Shown here one piece after another: positions 17,285 to 25,217 of a stretch of 64,000 nucleotides of DNA. This stretch comes from Streptomyces sp. NBC_01198 (GTDB taxonomy: Bacteria > Actinomycetota > Actinomycetes > Streptomycetales > Streptomycetaceae). The notes beneath the pieces were generated by a model. It did no database searches. It was not told where the DNA came from and worked only from the letters and a program-made list of their open reading frames with translations. The position numbers were made by a program, and so were the translations under genes. The stretch lies in assembly GCF_036010485.1 (NCBI RefSeq), contig NZ_CP108568.1, forward strand, positions 6,432,001 to 6,496,000, read 5' to 3'. Position 1 is the first letter of the stretch, and each line of letters opens with the position of its first letter.

Positions 17285-17749
17285 TCAGAGGTAGAAGCGC
17301 GCGACCGTCTCCGCGACGCACACCGGCTTGTCGCCGCCCTCGCGCTCGATCGTCACCCGGGTGACCATCTGCAGGCCGCCGCCCACCTCGGTCAGCTCGG
17401 CCACCGCCGCGGTCGCGCGCAGCCGGGAGCCGACCGGGACGGGGGAGGGGAAGCGGACCTTGTTGACGCCGTAGTTGACGCCCATCCGCACGCCCTCGAC
17501 CCGGAGGAGCTGCGGGGTCAGCGACGGGATCAGCGACAGCGTCAGGAAGCCGTGCGCGATCGTCGTGCCGAACGGGCCCTCGGCCGCGCGCTCCGGATCG
17601 ACGTGGATCCACTGGTGGTCACCGGTCGTCTCGGCGAAGGCGTCGATGCGCTTCTGGTCGATCTCCAGCCAGTCCGTCCAGCCGAGTTGCTCGCCGACGG
17701 CGGCCCGCAGTTCGTCGGGCGAAGCGAAGACGCGGGGCTGCTGGGACAT
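17285..17749 (-). CDS. MaoC-family (R)-hydratase/dehydratase
   Basis: A 154-aa single hot-dog-domain protein of the MaoC/hydratase-2 family, hydrating trans-2-enoyl-CoA or a related thioester. The catalytic Asp44 and His49 lie in ETTGDHQWIHVDPERA, and the overhang motif GPFGTTIAHGFLTLSL follows. The ATG at 17749 has GGAGG 8 nt upstream; a TTG two codons earlier is possible. The 15-bp TetR site at 17777-17791 lies 27 bp upstream of the start. This links it to the acyl-CoA dehydrogenase/TetR neighbourhood in beta-oxidation-like chemistry. Confidence 0.9.
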   Translation of the reverse strand: MSQQPRVFASPDELRAAVGEQLGWTDWLEIDQKRIDAFAETTGDHQWIHVDPERAAEGPFGTTIAHGFLTLSLIPSLTPQLLRVEGVRMGVNYGVNKVRFPSPVPVGSRLRATAAVAELTEVGGGLQMVTRVTIEREGGDKPVCVAETVARFYL

Positions 17750-17776
17750 GGTCAAGGCCTCCGGGGTCGCGGGTTT

Positions 17777-17791
17777 CCAAGCGCTTGCTCA
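17777..17791. promoter_or_regulatory. Operator copy B (CCAAGCGCTTGCTCA) upstream of MaoC
   Basis: Same 15-mer as at 16427-16441 with one mismatch, 27 bp upstream of the maoC-like start. Probably bound by the TetR encoded at 16494. Confidence 0.65.
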
Positions 17792-17815
17792 GCATGGTTC
17801 CGGCGACCCCGGCTG

Positions 17816-18886
17816 TCAACGCCGCCGCACGTCCGCCGCCGCCGGCCCGCCGGTCGCGCCCGCGAGCAGGGAGTTCAGCGCGGGCCGCAGCGCCACCAGC
17901 CGGTCCAGCTGGCCGAGCTGGGCGGGGATGTCGGGGGCGGCGATCCGGATCACCAGATGCCGCGCTCCCTGCGCGACATAGCGCCCCAGGCGCTCCACCA
18001 CGGCCTCCGGCGTGCCCGCCGCGATCGCCTGGATCTTCTCCAGCTCCGCCACCGGCCGCCGGTAGTTGGCCAGGGCGTACGCGTCCATGGCCGCACGGCC
18101 GCCGTCCGCGGCGTCGGTGATCAGGACGTTCACGAAGAGCGCCGGCGCGAACGGCGTGCCGCCGCGGCCCGCCTCCCCGGCGGCGTCCCGGATCGCGGCC
18201 AGCCCCGTACCGTAGTCCGCCGGGTCGGGGGGATACGGCAGCCAGCCGTCGTAGAGTCGCCCGGCGCGGGCCAGCGCGGCCGGGGTGGCGCCGCCGAGCC
18301 AGACCGGCGGGCCGCCCGGGCGGAAGGCGCGGGTGGCCGGTACGAGGTCGTCGAAGTGCAGCACCTCCCCGTGGAAGGTCACCGGACCCTCGCCGGTCCA
18401 CAGCCGGCGCCACAGCTCCACCGTCTCGTCGAGCCGGGCGAAGCGGTTCGGCCACGGCGTGCCGGCCATCGCGTAGACCGGCCTCCCGAAGCCGCCGGGG
18501 TAGCCGGCGCCGACGCCCAGCACCAGCCGCCCGCCGGAGAGCAGGTCGACCGAGGCGATGGTCTGCGCGGCCTGGACGGGCGTACGCAGCGCGGGCAGCA
18601 GCGCGCCGGTGCCCAGCGCCACGCGCTCGGTCACGGCGGCGAGCGCGGCCAGCACGGTCAGCGCTTCGAGGCGCGGGGTGAGCAGCGAGTCGGTGGCCCA
18701 CAGCGAGTCGAAGCCGGTGCGTTCGGCGCGCACACCGAAGGAGACGGCCTCCCTGGGGTCGGTGGACTCGCCCCAGTGGACCTTCGTGCTGGGGACGAAG
18801 ACGCCCATCCGTACGGTGTCGGCGGAGACGGTCCCGGGTGCCGCGGTGCCGGCGGGACCGGTGGTCGGGGTGAACGTGCGTGTCAT
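17816..18886 (-). CDS. LLM-class (luciferase-like) flavin/F420-dependent oxidoreductase
   Basis: A 356-aa TIM-barrel oxidoreductase. Typical segments are FGVRAERTGFDSLWATDSLLTPRLEALTVLAALAAVTERVALGTGALLPALRTPV, SGGRLVLGVGAGYPGGFG and RFARLDETVELWRRLW. Such enzymes use FMNH2 or F420H2; many streptomycete members use F420. The start MTRTFTP at 18886 was preferred over an upstream ATG that would run into the operator. It is divergent from an MmyB-like regulator at 18972 with a symmetric dyad between them. The substrate is unknown. Confidence 0.88.
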   Translation of the reverse strand: MTRTFTPTTGPAGTAAPGTVSADTVRMGVFVPSTKVHWGESTDPREAVSFGVRAERTGFDSLWATDSLLTPRLEALTVLAALAAVTERVALGTGALLPALRTPVQAAQTIASVDLLSGGRLVLGVGAGYPGGFGRPVYAMAGTPWPNRFARLDETVELWRRLWTGEGPVTFHGEVLHFDDLVPATRAFRPGGPPVWLGGATPAALARAGRLYDGWLPYPPDPADYGTGLAAIRDAAGEAGRGGTPFAPALFVNVLITDAADGGRAAMDAYALANYRRPVAELEKIQAIAAGTPEAVVERLGRYVAQGARHLVIRIAAPDIPAQLGQLDRLVALRPALNSLLAGATGGPAAADVRRR

Positions 18887-18921
18887 GCCGCCGATCGTGG
18901 GCCGCCGCGGGCCGCTCCTCA

Positions 18922-18937
18922 ATTCCCGGCAGGGAAT
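18922..18937. promoter_or_regulatory. Operator dyad between LLM oxidoreductase and MmyB-like regulator
   Basis: ATTCCC-GGCA-GGGAAT is a perfect dyad with 6-bp arms. It is placed almost exactly midway: 35 bp from the oxidoreductase start and 34 bp from the regulator start. This fits the arrangement described for MmyB-like regulators, which sit divergent to an oxidoreductase with a palindrome between. Confidence 0.65.
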
Positions 18938-18971
18938 GGCCGCTGCGCGCGACCCGGGTTAGAAAGGAGCC

Positions 18972-19784
18972 GTGACCGCCCCCCAGAGCCCCGCCCAGCC
19001 CGCCGTGCAGGCCTTCCCGCAGGCGCTGCGCGCCAGCCGTGGCCGCCGCCATCTGAGCCAGCTGGAACTGGCGTTGCGCGCGGGCACCACCCAGCGGCAC
19101 ATCAGCTTCATCGAGAACGGCAGGTCCGCGCCGGGTCGGGCGCTGGTCGCGCGGATCGCCGACTCGCTCGCCCTGCCGCTGCGGGAACGCAACGGCCTGC
19201 TGCTGGCGGCCGGATACGCGCCGGTGCACCCGCAGCGCGACCTCGCCGATCCGGCGCTCGCCCCCGCGCTCGAAGCGCTCGACCACATCCTGACCGGCCA
19301 TCTGCCGTACCCGGCGATCATCGTCGACCGCTACGGGGAGCTGATCGGCGCCAACTCCGCCTTCGGGCTGATGACCGAGGGCGCCGACCCGGCGCTGCTC
19401 GGACCCCGGCCGAACATCCTGCGGCTGGCCCTGCATCCGGCGGGCATGGCCCCGCGGATCCGCAACTTCCCTCAGTGGGCACGCCACGTCATCGAGGCGT
19501 TGCGCGAGGAGCAGCGGCGCAATCCGGACGACCGGCTGGCCGCGCTGCACGACGAGCTCGCGGGATACGTACCGGCGCCGGCCAGGACGGCGGAGCAGCC
19601 GGACGCGCTGCTCGGCTTCACCGTGCCCATGGAGCTGGATTCCGCCGGCCGCGGACTGCTGCGACTGATGACCACCGTCGCGGTCTTCGCCACCGCGGCC
19701 GACGTCACGATCGCCGAGCTCAAACTGGAGGCGTTCCTGCCTGCCGACCGTGCCACCGCCGAGGCGCTGCGGCAGGATGCCTGA
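18972..19784 (+). CDS. XRE-family regulator with MmyB-like ligand-binding domain
   Basis: A 270-aa regulator. The N-terminal XRE helix-turn-helix is at about residues 15-70 (SQLELALRAGTTQRHISFIENGRSAPGRALVARIADSL). The C-terminal MmyB-like (PAS-related) domain is at about 100-260, recognisable from YPAIIVDRYGELIGANSAFGLMTEG. Family members are linked to oxidoreductases and antibiotic metabolism in actinomycetes and may bind fatty-acid-like ligands. GTG start with AAAGGAG upstream. A methyltransferase gene follows after 40 nt. Confidence 0.88.
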   Translation: MTAPQSPAQPAVQAFPQALRASRGRRHLSQLELALRAGTTQRHISFIENGRSAPGRALVARIADSLALPLRERNGLLLAAGYAPVHPQRDLADPALAPALEALDHILTGHLPYPAIIVDRYGELIGANSAFGLMTEGADPALLGPRPNILRLALHPAGMAPRIRNFPQWARHVIEALREEQRRNPDDRLAALHDELAGYVPAPARTAEQPDALLGFTVPMELDSAGRGLLRLMTTVAVFATAADVTIAELKLEAFLPADRATAEALRQDA

Positions 19785-19824
19785 CGCACCGGCGGGAGCG
19801 CCGGGCAGCTGACCGAGGAGACGT

Positions 19825-20568
19825 ATGAGCCTGCGCCACCACGAGATCGCCGAGTCCCGGCACCGCATCCTCAACCCCATCACCGAGGAGAAGCTGATGC
19901 TCCTCGGTGACCTCTGCCGGCTGCAGCCCGGGCAGCGGCAGCTCGATCTGGCCTGTGGCAAGGGCGAGATGCTCACCCGGTATGCGGAGCGGTACGGCAC
20001 CGGCGGGGTCGGCGTCGACCTGAGCGAGGTCTTCCTGACCGCCGCCAGGGAGCGGGCCGCCGAACTCGGCGTCTCGGACAGGGTGAGTTTCGAGCGCGGC
20101 GACGCAGGAGCGTACGCGGCGGAGCCCGCCGCCTTCGACGTGGCGTCCTGCATCGGCGCCACCTGGATCGGCAACGGCCTGGCCGGCACGATCGAGCTGC
20201 TGCGCCCCGCGCTGCGGCCCGGCGGCCTGATGCTGATCGGCGAGCCGTACTGGACCGCGCCGGCCCCGCAGGGCGCCCTGGACGCGACGGGCTTCGCGGC
20301 CGACGACTTCACGTCGCTGGTCGGCACCCTCGACCGGTTCGAGGCGGCGGGCATGGAGCTGCTGGAGATGGTGCTCGCCGACGGCGACAGCTGGGACCGT
20401 TACGCCGCCGGGCAGTGGTTCACCATCGCGGACTGGCTGCGCGACACCCCGGCCGACCACCCGGACGCGGCCGACATGCGGGAGTTCCTCGACCACGGCC
20501 GCCGCACCCACCTGGAGTGGAACCGCCGCTACCTGGGCTGGGGGGTGTTCGTGCTGCGCGCTCGCTGA
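19825..20568 (+). CDS. SAM-dependent methyltransferase (class I)
   Basis: A 247-aa class I methyltransferase. Motif I is LDLACGKGEM (about 40-49), followed by VGVDLSEVFLTAA and the post-motif GLMLIGEPYW. The region MADGDSWDRYAAGQWFTIADWL-like near 195-215 is typical of the small-molecule methyltransferase 11/25 group. The ATG at 19825 follows GAGGAG. It lies 40 nt after the MmyB-like regulator and is probably co-transcribed. The acceptor is unknown. Confidence 0.8.
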   Translation: MSLRHHEIAESRHRILNPITEEKLMLLGDLCRLQPGQRQLDLACGKGEMLTRYAERYGTGGVGVDLSEVFLTAARERAAELGVSDRVSFERGDAGAYAAEPAAFDVASCIGATWIGNGLAGTIELLRPALRPGGLMLIGEPYWTAPAPQGALDATGFAADDFTSLVGTLDRFEAAGMELLEMVLADGDSWDRYAAGQWFTIADWLRDTPADHPDAADMREFLDHGRRTHLEWNRRYLGWGVFVLRAR

Positions 20569-20663
20569 GCACCGGGGGGCGCGGGCCGGGCCCCGCTCGT
20601 ACGGCCGGGTCGGGCGGAATCCGAAAACCTGACGCATGTTCATCTTCCGGGGCCGACGTACCG

Positions 20664-20705
20664 GCGGTAACCTCCGCGCACCGGCTTCCGGAAGGAGTCT
20701 CAATG
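20664..20705 (+). promoter_or_regulatory. Orphan promoter/ribosome-binding-site-like segment next to the IS110 element
   Basis: Immediately left of the transposase 3' end the plus strand reads like a gene start. A GGTAACCT box (about 20667-20674) is followed by GGAAGGAG and an ATG about 5 nt later at 20703. No coding sequence follows because the minus-strand transposase gene begins its 3' end at once. It may be the displaced leader of the downstream acylase gene or of another gene interrupted by the insertion. Confidence 0.35.
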
Positions 20706-22110
20706 ATGAAGTCAAGCCGTTTGCGTGACCGGCGGGGCGGAGGTGAACGTCCGTCCGTCACGCAGCAGTGCCCAGAGCACGCTCGCTCGTCGGCGTGCCA
20801 GGGCGATGACGGCCTGGACGTGTTTGCAGCCCTCACCGCGCTTCTTGAGGTAGAAGTCCCGGTTCGGTCCCTCGCGGATGATGCTGGTCTGCGCCGACAT
20901 GTAGAACACCCTGCGCGGGCGGCGGCTGTAACGCTGGGGCCGGTGCGGGTTGCCGGTGCGGCGACCCGAGTCGCGCGGGACGGGAACCAGCCCGGCCGCC
21001 GAGGCCAGATGCCCGTCGTCGGCGTAGGCCGGGAGGTCGCCGGCTGCGACGATGAACTCGGCCCCAAGGATCGGTCCCATACCGGGCAGGGATTCGATGA
21101 TCTCGGCCTGCGGGTGGGCACGGAACGTCTCACGGATCTGCTTGTCGATCCTCTTCAGCCGGTCGTCCGGGGCCAGGATCTGCGCCGCGAGGTCGGCGAC
21201 GATCTGCGCGGCGACGCCCTCGCCGGGAAGCGCGGTCTGCTGGGCCTCCGCGGCCTCCAGAGCGGTCGCGGCGACCACGTCGGCGCTGCGGACGCTGCGG
21301 TTGGCGAGCCATGCTGCCAGCCGTGCCCGGCCGCGGCGCCGGATGGCTGCCGGGGTCTGGTAACCCGTCAGCAGGACCAGGGCGCCCTTGTGCGCCGAGT
21401 AGTCGAAGGCCCGCTCAAGGGCGGGGAAGACACCGGTCAGCACGTCGCGGAGCCTGTTGATCATCCGCACCCGGTCGGCCGCGAGGTCGGACCGGTGGGC
21501 GGTCAGCAGGGCCAGATCGGCAGCCGGCTGGGCGGGGACGTCGATCACGGCGAAGTCCCGGCGGTGTCGGGCGGTCTCGGCGATGACGCAGGCGTCGCGG
21601 GCATCGGTCTTTGCTTCGCCCCGGTAGGCGCCCGACATGCGGTTGACCGTTCGGCCGGGCACGTAGACGGCCTGCTGACCGTGCGCCGCGAGCAGGGCCG
21701 GCAGCAGCGCGGAGGACGTCCCGGAGATGTCCACCGCCCAGTGGACGTGGTCCGCCAGGTTGAGGATCTCGCCGAGCGCGGTCAAGATCGCCGACTCGTC
21801 GTTGACGACCTTCTTCGACCACAGCGTCGTGCCGGTCTCGTCGACCACCGCCGCCCAGTGGTGCCCCTTCCCCGCGTCAACGCCCGCCCAGGCCTGGGCC
21901 TTTCCATCACTCACCTGCCCCTCCTCGCTCCGCACGGCATGCCGTCGGCCCGAGGAACACCCCGCTGTCATCTCCGTAATCAGCGACCGCACAAAGCGCG
22001 CATATCTCAATCAGCAGCCAGGGCGCCCCGGAGAGCCGGGCGGCCACTCCTTCGAAGCCACTGAAGGCAAGCAGACATCAGCCACACCCGGCCCTCCCGG
22101 GCCGCCTAAC
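20703..22110 (-). mobile_element. IS110-family insertion sequence (ends approximate)
   Basis: The element contains one transposase gene (20712-21914, minus) plus about 190 bp of non-coding sequence upstream of the transposase start. IS110 elements lack terminal inverted repeats, so the ends cannot be read from one copy; the limits given are estimates. In this family the non-coding left end upstream of the transposase encodes the structured bridge RNA that directs insertion. That would be the 21915-22110 region here, which has a GC-rich inverted repeat near 22088-22104. Confidence 0.7.
20712..21914 (-). CDS. IS110-family transposase (DEDD recombinase)
   Basis: A 400-aa protein, full length for the family. 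The N-terminal RuvC-like DEDD domain starts AWAGVDAGKGHHWAAVVD and continues through VYVPGRTVNRMSGAYRGEAKTDARDA. The C-terminal transposase_20 domain contains IESLPGMGPILGAEFI and HLASAAGLVP, with the conserved serine in SAAGL. The GTG at 21914 has GAGGAGG upstream. There is no stop or frameshift, so it may be active. It lies just upstream of the penicillin-acylase-type gene, on the opposite strand. Confidence 0.93.
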   Translation of the reverse strand: MSDGKAQAWAGVDAGKGHHWAAVVDETGTTLWSKKVVNDESAILTALGEILNLADHVHWAVDISGTSSALLPALLAAHGQQAVYVPGRTVNRMSGAYRGEAKTDARDACVIAETARHRRDFAVIDVPAQPAADLALLTAHRSDLAADRVRMINRLRDVLTGVFPALERAFDYSAHKGALVLLTGYQTPAAIRRRGRARLAAWLANRSVRSADVVAATALEAAEAQQTALPGEGVAAQIVADLAAQILAPDDRLKRIDKQIRETFRAHPQAEIIESLPGMGPILGAEFIVAAGDLPAYADDGHLASAAGLVPVPRDSGRRTGNPHRPQRYSRRPRRVFYMSAQTSIIREGPNRDFYLKKRGEGCKHVQAVIALARRRASVLWALLRDGRTFTSAPPVTQTA

Positions 22111-22126
22111 AACTTACGGAGCAGAC

Positions 22127-24877
22127 ATGCCGCTACGGACCCCACGACGGATCGGCAGGATCCGCACGCTCAGAACGGCCACCGCAGGAGCGCTGCTGGC
22201 GCTCGCGGCGACGCTGGTGGCCCCGGTGCCACTGGCGGCGCACGCCGCGGACTCCGGCGACTACTGCGCAGGGCAGTGCGCCGACATCCTGCCGCCAGGC
22301 GAGAACGGCAACGCCACCTTCGCCGACATCCTGGCGAACAAGGCACTCGGCACCCGGCCCGCGCACACCGCCGACCAGCTCGGCCCGTACGCGAACCTCG
22401 CGAACGGCTACCCGACCCTCACCGACGCCACCATCACCAGCTTCTTCAACGACTCGTCCTTCGGCGTACCGCTGAACCAGATCGCCTCGATCGCCAGCCC
22501 GCGCTCCGATGTGACCATCACCCGGGACAAGAAGACCGGGGTGCCGCACATCAAGGGCACCACCCGGCAGGGCACGGAATTCGGCGCGGGTTACGCGGCG
22601 GCGCAGGACCGGCTCTGGCTCATGGACCTCTTCCGGCACGTCGGACGCGGCGAACTCTCGTCGTTCGCGGGCGGCGCCGCCGCCAACCGCGGCCTCGAGC
22701 AGGAGTTCTGGAAGCAGGCCCCCTACACCGAGGCCGACCTCCAGTCCCAGGTCGACCAGTTGGCCGACTCCGGCGGCGCCCGCGGCCAGCAGGCACTCGC
22801 CGACGCGCAGGCGTACGTCGACGGCATCAACTCCTACATCACCGCGTCGAAGAACGGGCGGTACTTCCCCGGCGAATACGTGCTGACCGGGCATGTCGAC
22901 GCCATCACCAACGCCGGCGCCATAGAGCCCTTCAAGCTCACCGACCTGATCGCGCTCGCCTCGGTGGTCGGCGCGCTCTTCGGTACCGGCGGCGGCGGCG
23001 AGGTGCAGTCGGCGCTGTCCCTGCTGGCCGCGCAGCAGCAGTACGGCGTCGCCGAGGGCACCAAGGTCTGGGAGTCCTTCCGCGAACGGGACGACCCGGA
23101 GGCCACCGCCACCGTCCACGACGGCACCGGCTTCCCCTACGCGGGCGAGCCGGCCACCGCCAAGGGCCAGGCGCTGCCCGACGCCGGCTCGGTCGTCGCC
23201 GAGCCGCTGGTCTACGACGCCACCGGCGGCGCCACCCAGGCGACGACCAGCAGCCCCGGGGTGCTGCCCGGCAACCTCTTCTCCACCAAGAAGGGCATGT
23301 CCAACGCCCTGGTCGTCAGCGGCGCCCACACCGCCAGCGGCCACCCGGTCGCCGTCTTCGGTCCGCAGACCGGCTACTTCGCGCCACAGCTGCTCATGCT
23401 CCAGGAACTGCAGGGCCCGGGCATCAGCGCCCGTGGCGCCTCCTTCGCGGGCCTGGGCATGTACATCGAGCTGGGCCGCGGCCAGGACTACGCCTGGAGC
23501 GCCACCTCCGCGTCCCAGGACGTCACCGACACCTACGCCGTCGAGCTGTGCCAGGACGCCACGCACTACATCTTCCACGGCAGTTGCGTCGCCATGGAGA
23601 AGCTGGAGCGCACCAACTCCTGGAAGCCCACCCTCGCCGACACCACCGCCGCGGGCTCCTACCGCATGCAGGTCTGGCGCACCGCCTACGGCCCGGTCGA
23701 ATACCGCGCCACCGTCGGCGGCAAAGCCGTCGCCTACACCCAGCTGCGCAGCTCCTACCGCCACGAGGCCGACTCGATCCTCGGCTTCCAGGAACTCAAC
23801 GACCCCGGCTTCGTCCACGACGCGGCGTCCTTCCAGAAGGCCGCGCGGGACATCAACTACACCTTCAACTGGTTCTACGCCGACTCGCGGCAGACCGCGT
23901 ACTACAACAGCGGCACCAACCCGGTGCGGGCGGACGGCGTCGACGCGTCCTTCCCGGTCTGGGCCCAGGCCGCGTACGACTGGCGCGGCTGGGACCCGGT
24001 GGCCAACACCGCGACCTACACGCCGCCTGCGCAGCACCCGCAGTCCGTCGACCAGGACTACTACGTCTCCTGGAACAACAAGCAGGCCCCCGGCTACACC
24101 TCGGCGGGCTTCGGCAACGGCGCCGTACACCGCGCCGACCTCCTCGACGACCGCGTCAAGGCCCTGGTCAGGACCGGCGGTGTCACCCGCTCGGCGCTGG
24201 TCAAGGCCATGGACGACGCCGCGCTGACCGACCTGCGCGGCGAGGACGTGCTGCCGGAACTGCTCCAGGTCATCAACCGCGCGCCGGTCACCGACCCGCA
24301 GGAGGCCGCCGCCGTGCAGCAGCTGACCGCCTGGAGCGCGGCGGGCACCAAACGCCACGAGACCTCGCCCGGCTCCCACACCTACGCCGACGCCGACGCG
24401 ATCCGCGTCATGGACGCGTGGTGGCCGCTGCTCGTCCAGGGCGAATTCCAGCCGGGCCTGGGCGGCGGCCTCTACACGGCGCTCACCGCCGACCTCACCG
24501 TCGACGAGTCGCCGTCCGCCGGGCACGGGCCCACCGGGTCGCACGCCGGAAGCGCCTTCCAGTACGGCTGGTGGAGCTATGTCGACAAGGACATCCGGCA
24601 GGTGCTGGGCGTGCCGGTGGCGGGGCCACTGGCGCGCACGTACTGCGGCGGCGGGCAGCCGGCCGCCTGCCGTGACGTGCTGCTGACCACGCTCAAGCAG
24701 GCCGCCGCCGTCCCGGCGACGACGGTCTATCCCGGCGACGACGGGTGCGGCGCCGGCGATCAGTGGTGCGCCGACTCCATCGTCCAGCGCCCGCTGGGCG
24801 GTATCACCGACGACCGCATCAGCTGGCAGAACCGCCCGACGTACCAGCAAGTCGTCGAATTCCCCGCGCACCGCTAG
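22127..24877 (+). CDS. Secreted penicillin acylase-family Ntn hydrolase
   Basis: A 916-aa precursor of the penicillin G/AHL/cephalosporin acylase family (S45). An N-terminal basic segment and hydrophobic core ending about APVPLAAHAAD is a signal peptide, so it is exported. The alpha-chain region includes GVPHIKGTTRQGTEFGAGYAAAQDRLWLMDLFRHVGRGELS. The beta-chain N-terminal nucleophile is Ser392 in KKGMSNALVVSG, released by autoproteolysis. Later segments include GYFAPQLLMLQELQGPGI and SYRHEADSILGFQ. Four Cys near the C-terminus may form disulfides. ATG 22127 follows CGGAG. The IS110 element directly upstream may have altered its promoter. Confidence 0.9.
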   Translation: MPLRTPRRIGRIRTLRTATAGALLALAATLVAPVPLAAHAADSGDYCAGQCADILPPGENGNATFADILANKALGTRPAHTADQLGPYANLANGYPTLTDATITSFFNDSSFGVPLNQIASIASPRSDVTITRDKKTGVPHIKGTTRQGTEFGAGYAAAQDRLWLMDLFRHVGRGELSSFAGGAAANRGLEQEFWKQAPYTEADLQSQVDQLADSGGARGQQALADAQAYVDGINSYITASKNGRYFPGEYVLTGHVDAITNAGAIEPFKLTDLIALASVVGALFGTGGGGEVQSALSLLAAQQQYGVAEGTKVWESFRERDDPEATATVHDGTGFPYAGEPATAKGQALPDAGSVVAEPLVYDATGGATQATTSSPGVLPGNLFSTKKGMSNALVVSGAHTASGHPVAVFGPQTGYFAPQLLMLQELQGPGISARGASFAGLGMYIELGRGQDYAWSATSASQDVTDTYAVELCQDATHYIFHGSCVAMEKLERTNSWKPTLADTTAAGSYRMQVWRTAYGPVEYRATVGGKAVAYTQLRSSYRHEADSILGFQELNDPGFVHDAASFQKAARDINYTFNWFYADSRQTAYYNSGTNPVRADGVDASFPVWAQAAYDWRGWDPVANTATYTPPAQHPQSVDQDYYVSWNNKQAPGYTSAGFGNGAVHRADLLDDRVKALVRTGGVTRSALVKAMDDAALTDLRGEDVLPELLQVINRAPVTDPQEAAAVQQLTAWSAAGTKRHETSPGSHTYADADAIRVMDAWWPLLVQGEFQPGLGGGLYTALTADLTVDESPSAGHGPTGSHAGSAFQYGWWSYVDKDIRQVLGVPVAGPLARTYCGGGQPAACRDVLLTTLKQAAAVPATTVYPGDDGCGAGDQWCADSIVQRPLGGITDDRISWQNRPTYQQVVEFPAHR

Positions 24878-25217
24878 CCGCGGGGGCTTCTGCGAGACGG
24901 GAGCAGGCGCCGCTCCGGCTGCGCCTGCCCCCGGCTGTCCTTGCCACGTGCGGTGGCGCCGCTTCTTTCCCGCCGTGGGGGCTGGTCGCGCGGTGGTTTC
25001 TAGTGGTGGTTGCCACGTGCGGTGGCGTGTCGCACTTGCGGTGCGCGGTGGCTTGTCGCGCAGTTCCCCGCGCCCCTGAAAACGCTCACCCTCTCCCGAG
25101 AGGGCACCCCTCAGGGTGCGAGGAACGGCGCGCGTAACCACGACGGCGGGAAGGCCGCGATCGCCACCGCAAGTGGCACCCCCCTCAGGCGGCCCACCGC
25201 ACCCCCGGATGGCATGT
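24878..25217. repeat. Intergenic repeat block 1 (streptomycete GCGCAGTTCCCCGCGCC family)
   Basis: A 340-bp gap between convergent genes filled with repeats. The 15-bp hairpin unit GCCAC-N5-GTGGC occurs at 24943 and 25012 (GCCACGTGCGGTGGC) and at 25163 (GCCACCGCAAGTGGC). A long imperfect inverted repeat is formed by 25048-25078, which contains GCGCAGTTCCCCGCGCCCCT, and 25111-25140. The same units recur at 30826-31251. Probably a transcription end or nucleoid-associated repeat. No gene was seen here. Confidence 0.8.

Noticed and set aside
20712-21914. Target-site duplication or terminal inverted repeats for the IS element
   Set aside because: None could be identified; IS110 elements normally lack inverted repeats, so exact ends are left open.
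22133-25141. A 1002-codon open frame on the minus strand across the acylase gene
   Set aside because: It is the exact antisense of a well-supported coding sequence, and its translation is Val/Gly/Arg-rich without a domain. This is a GC-skew shadow.
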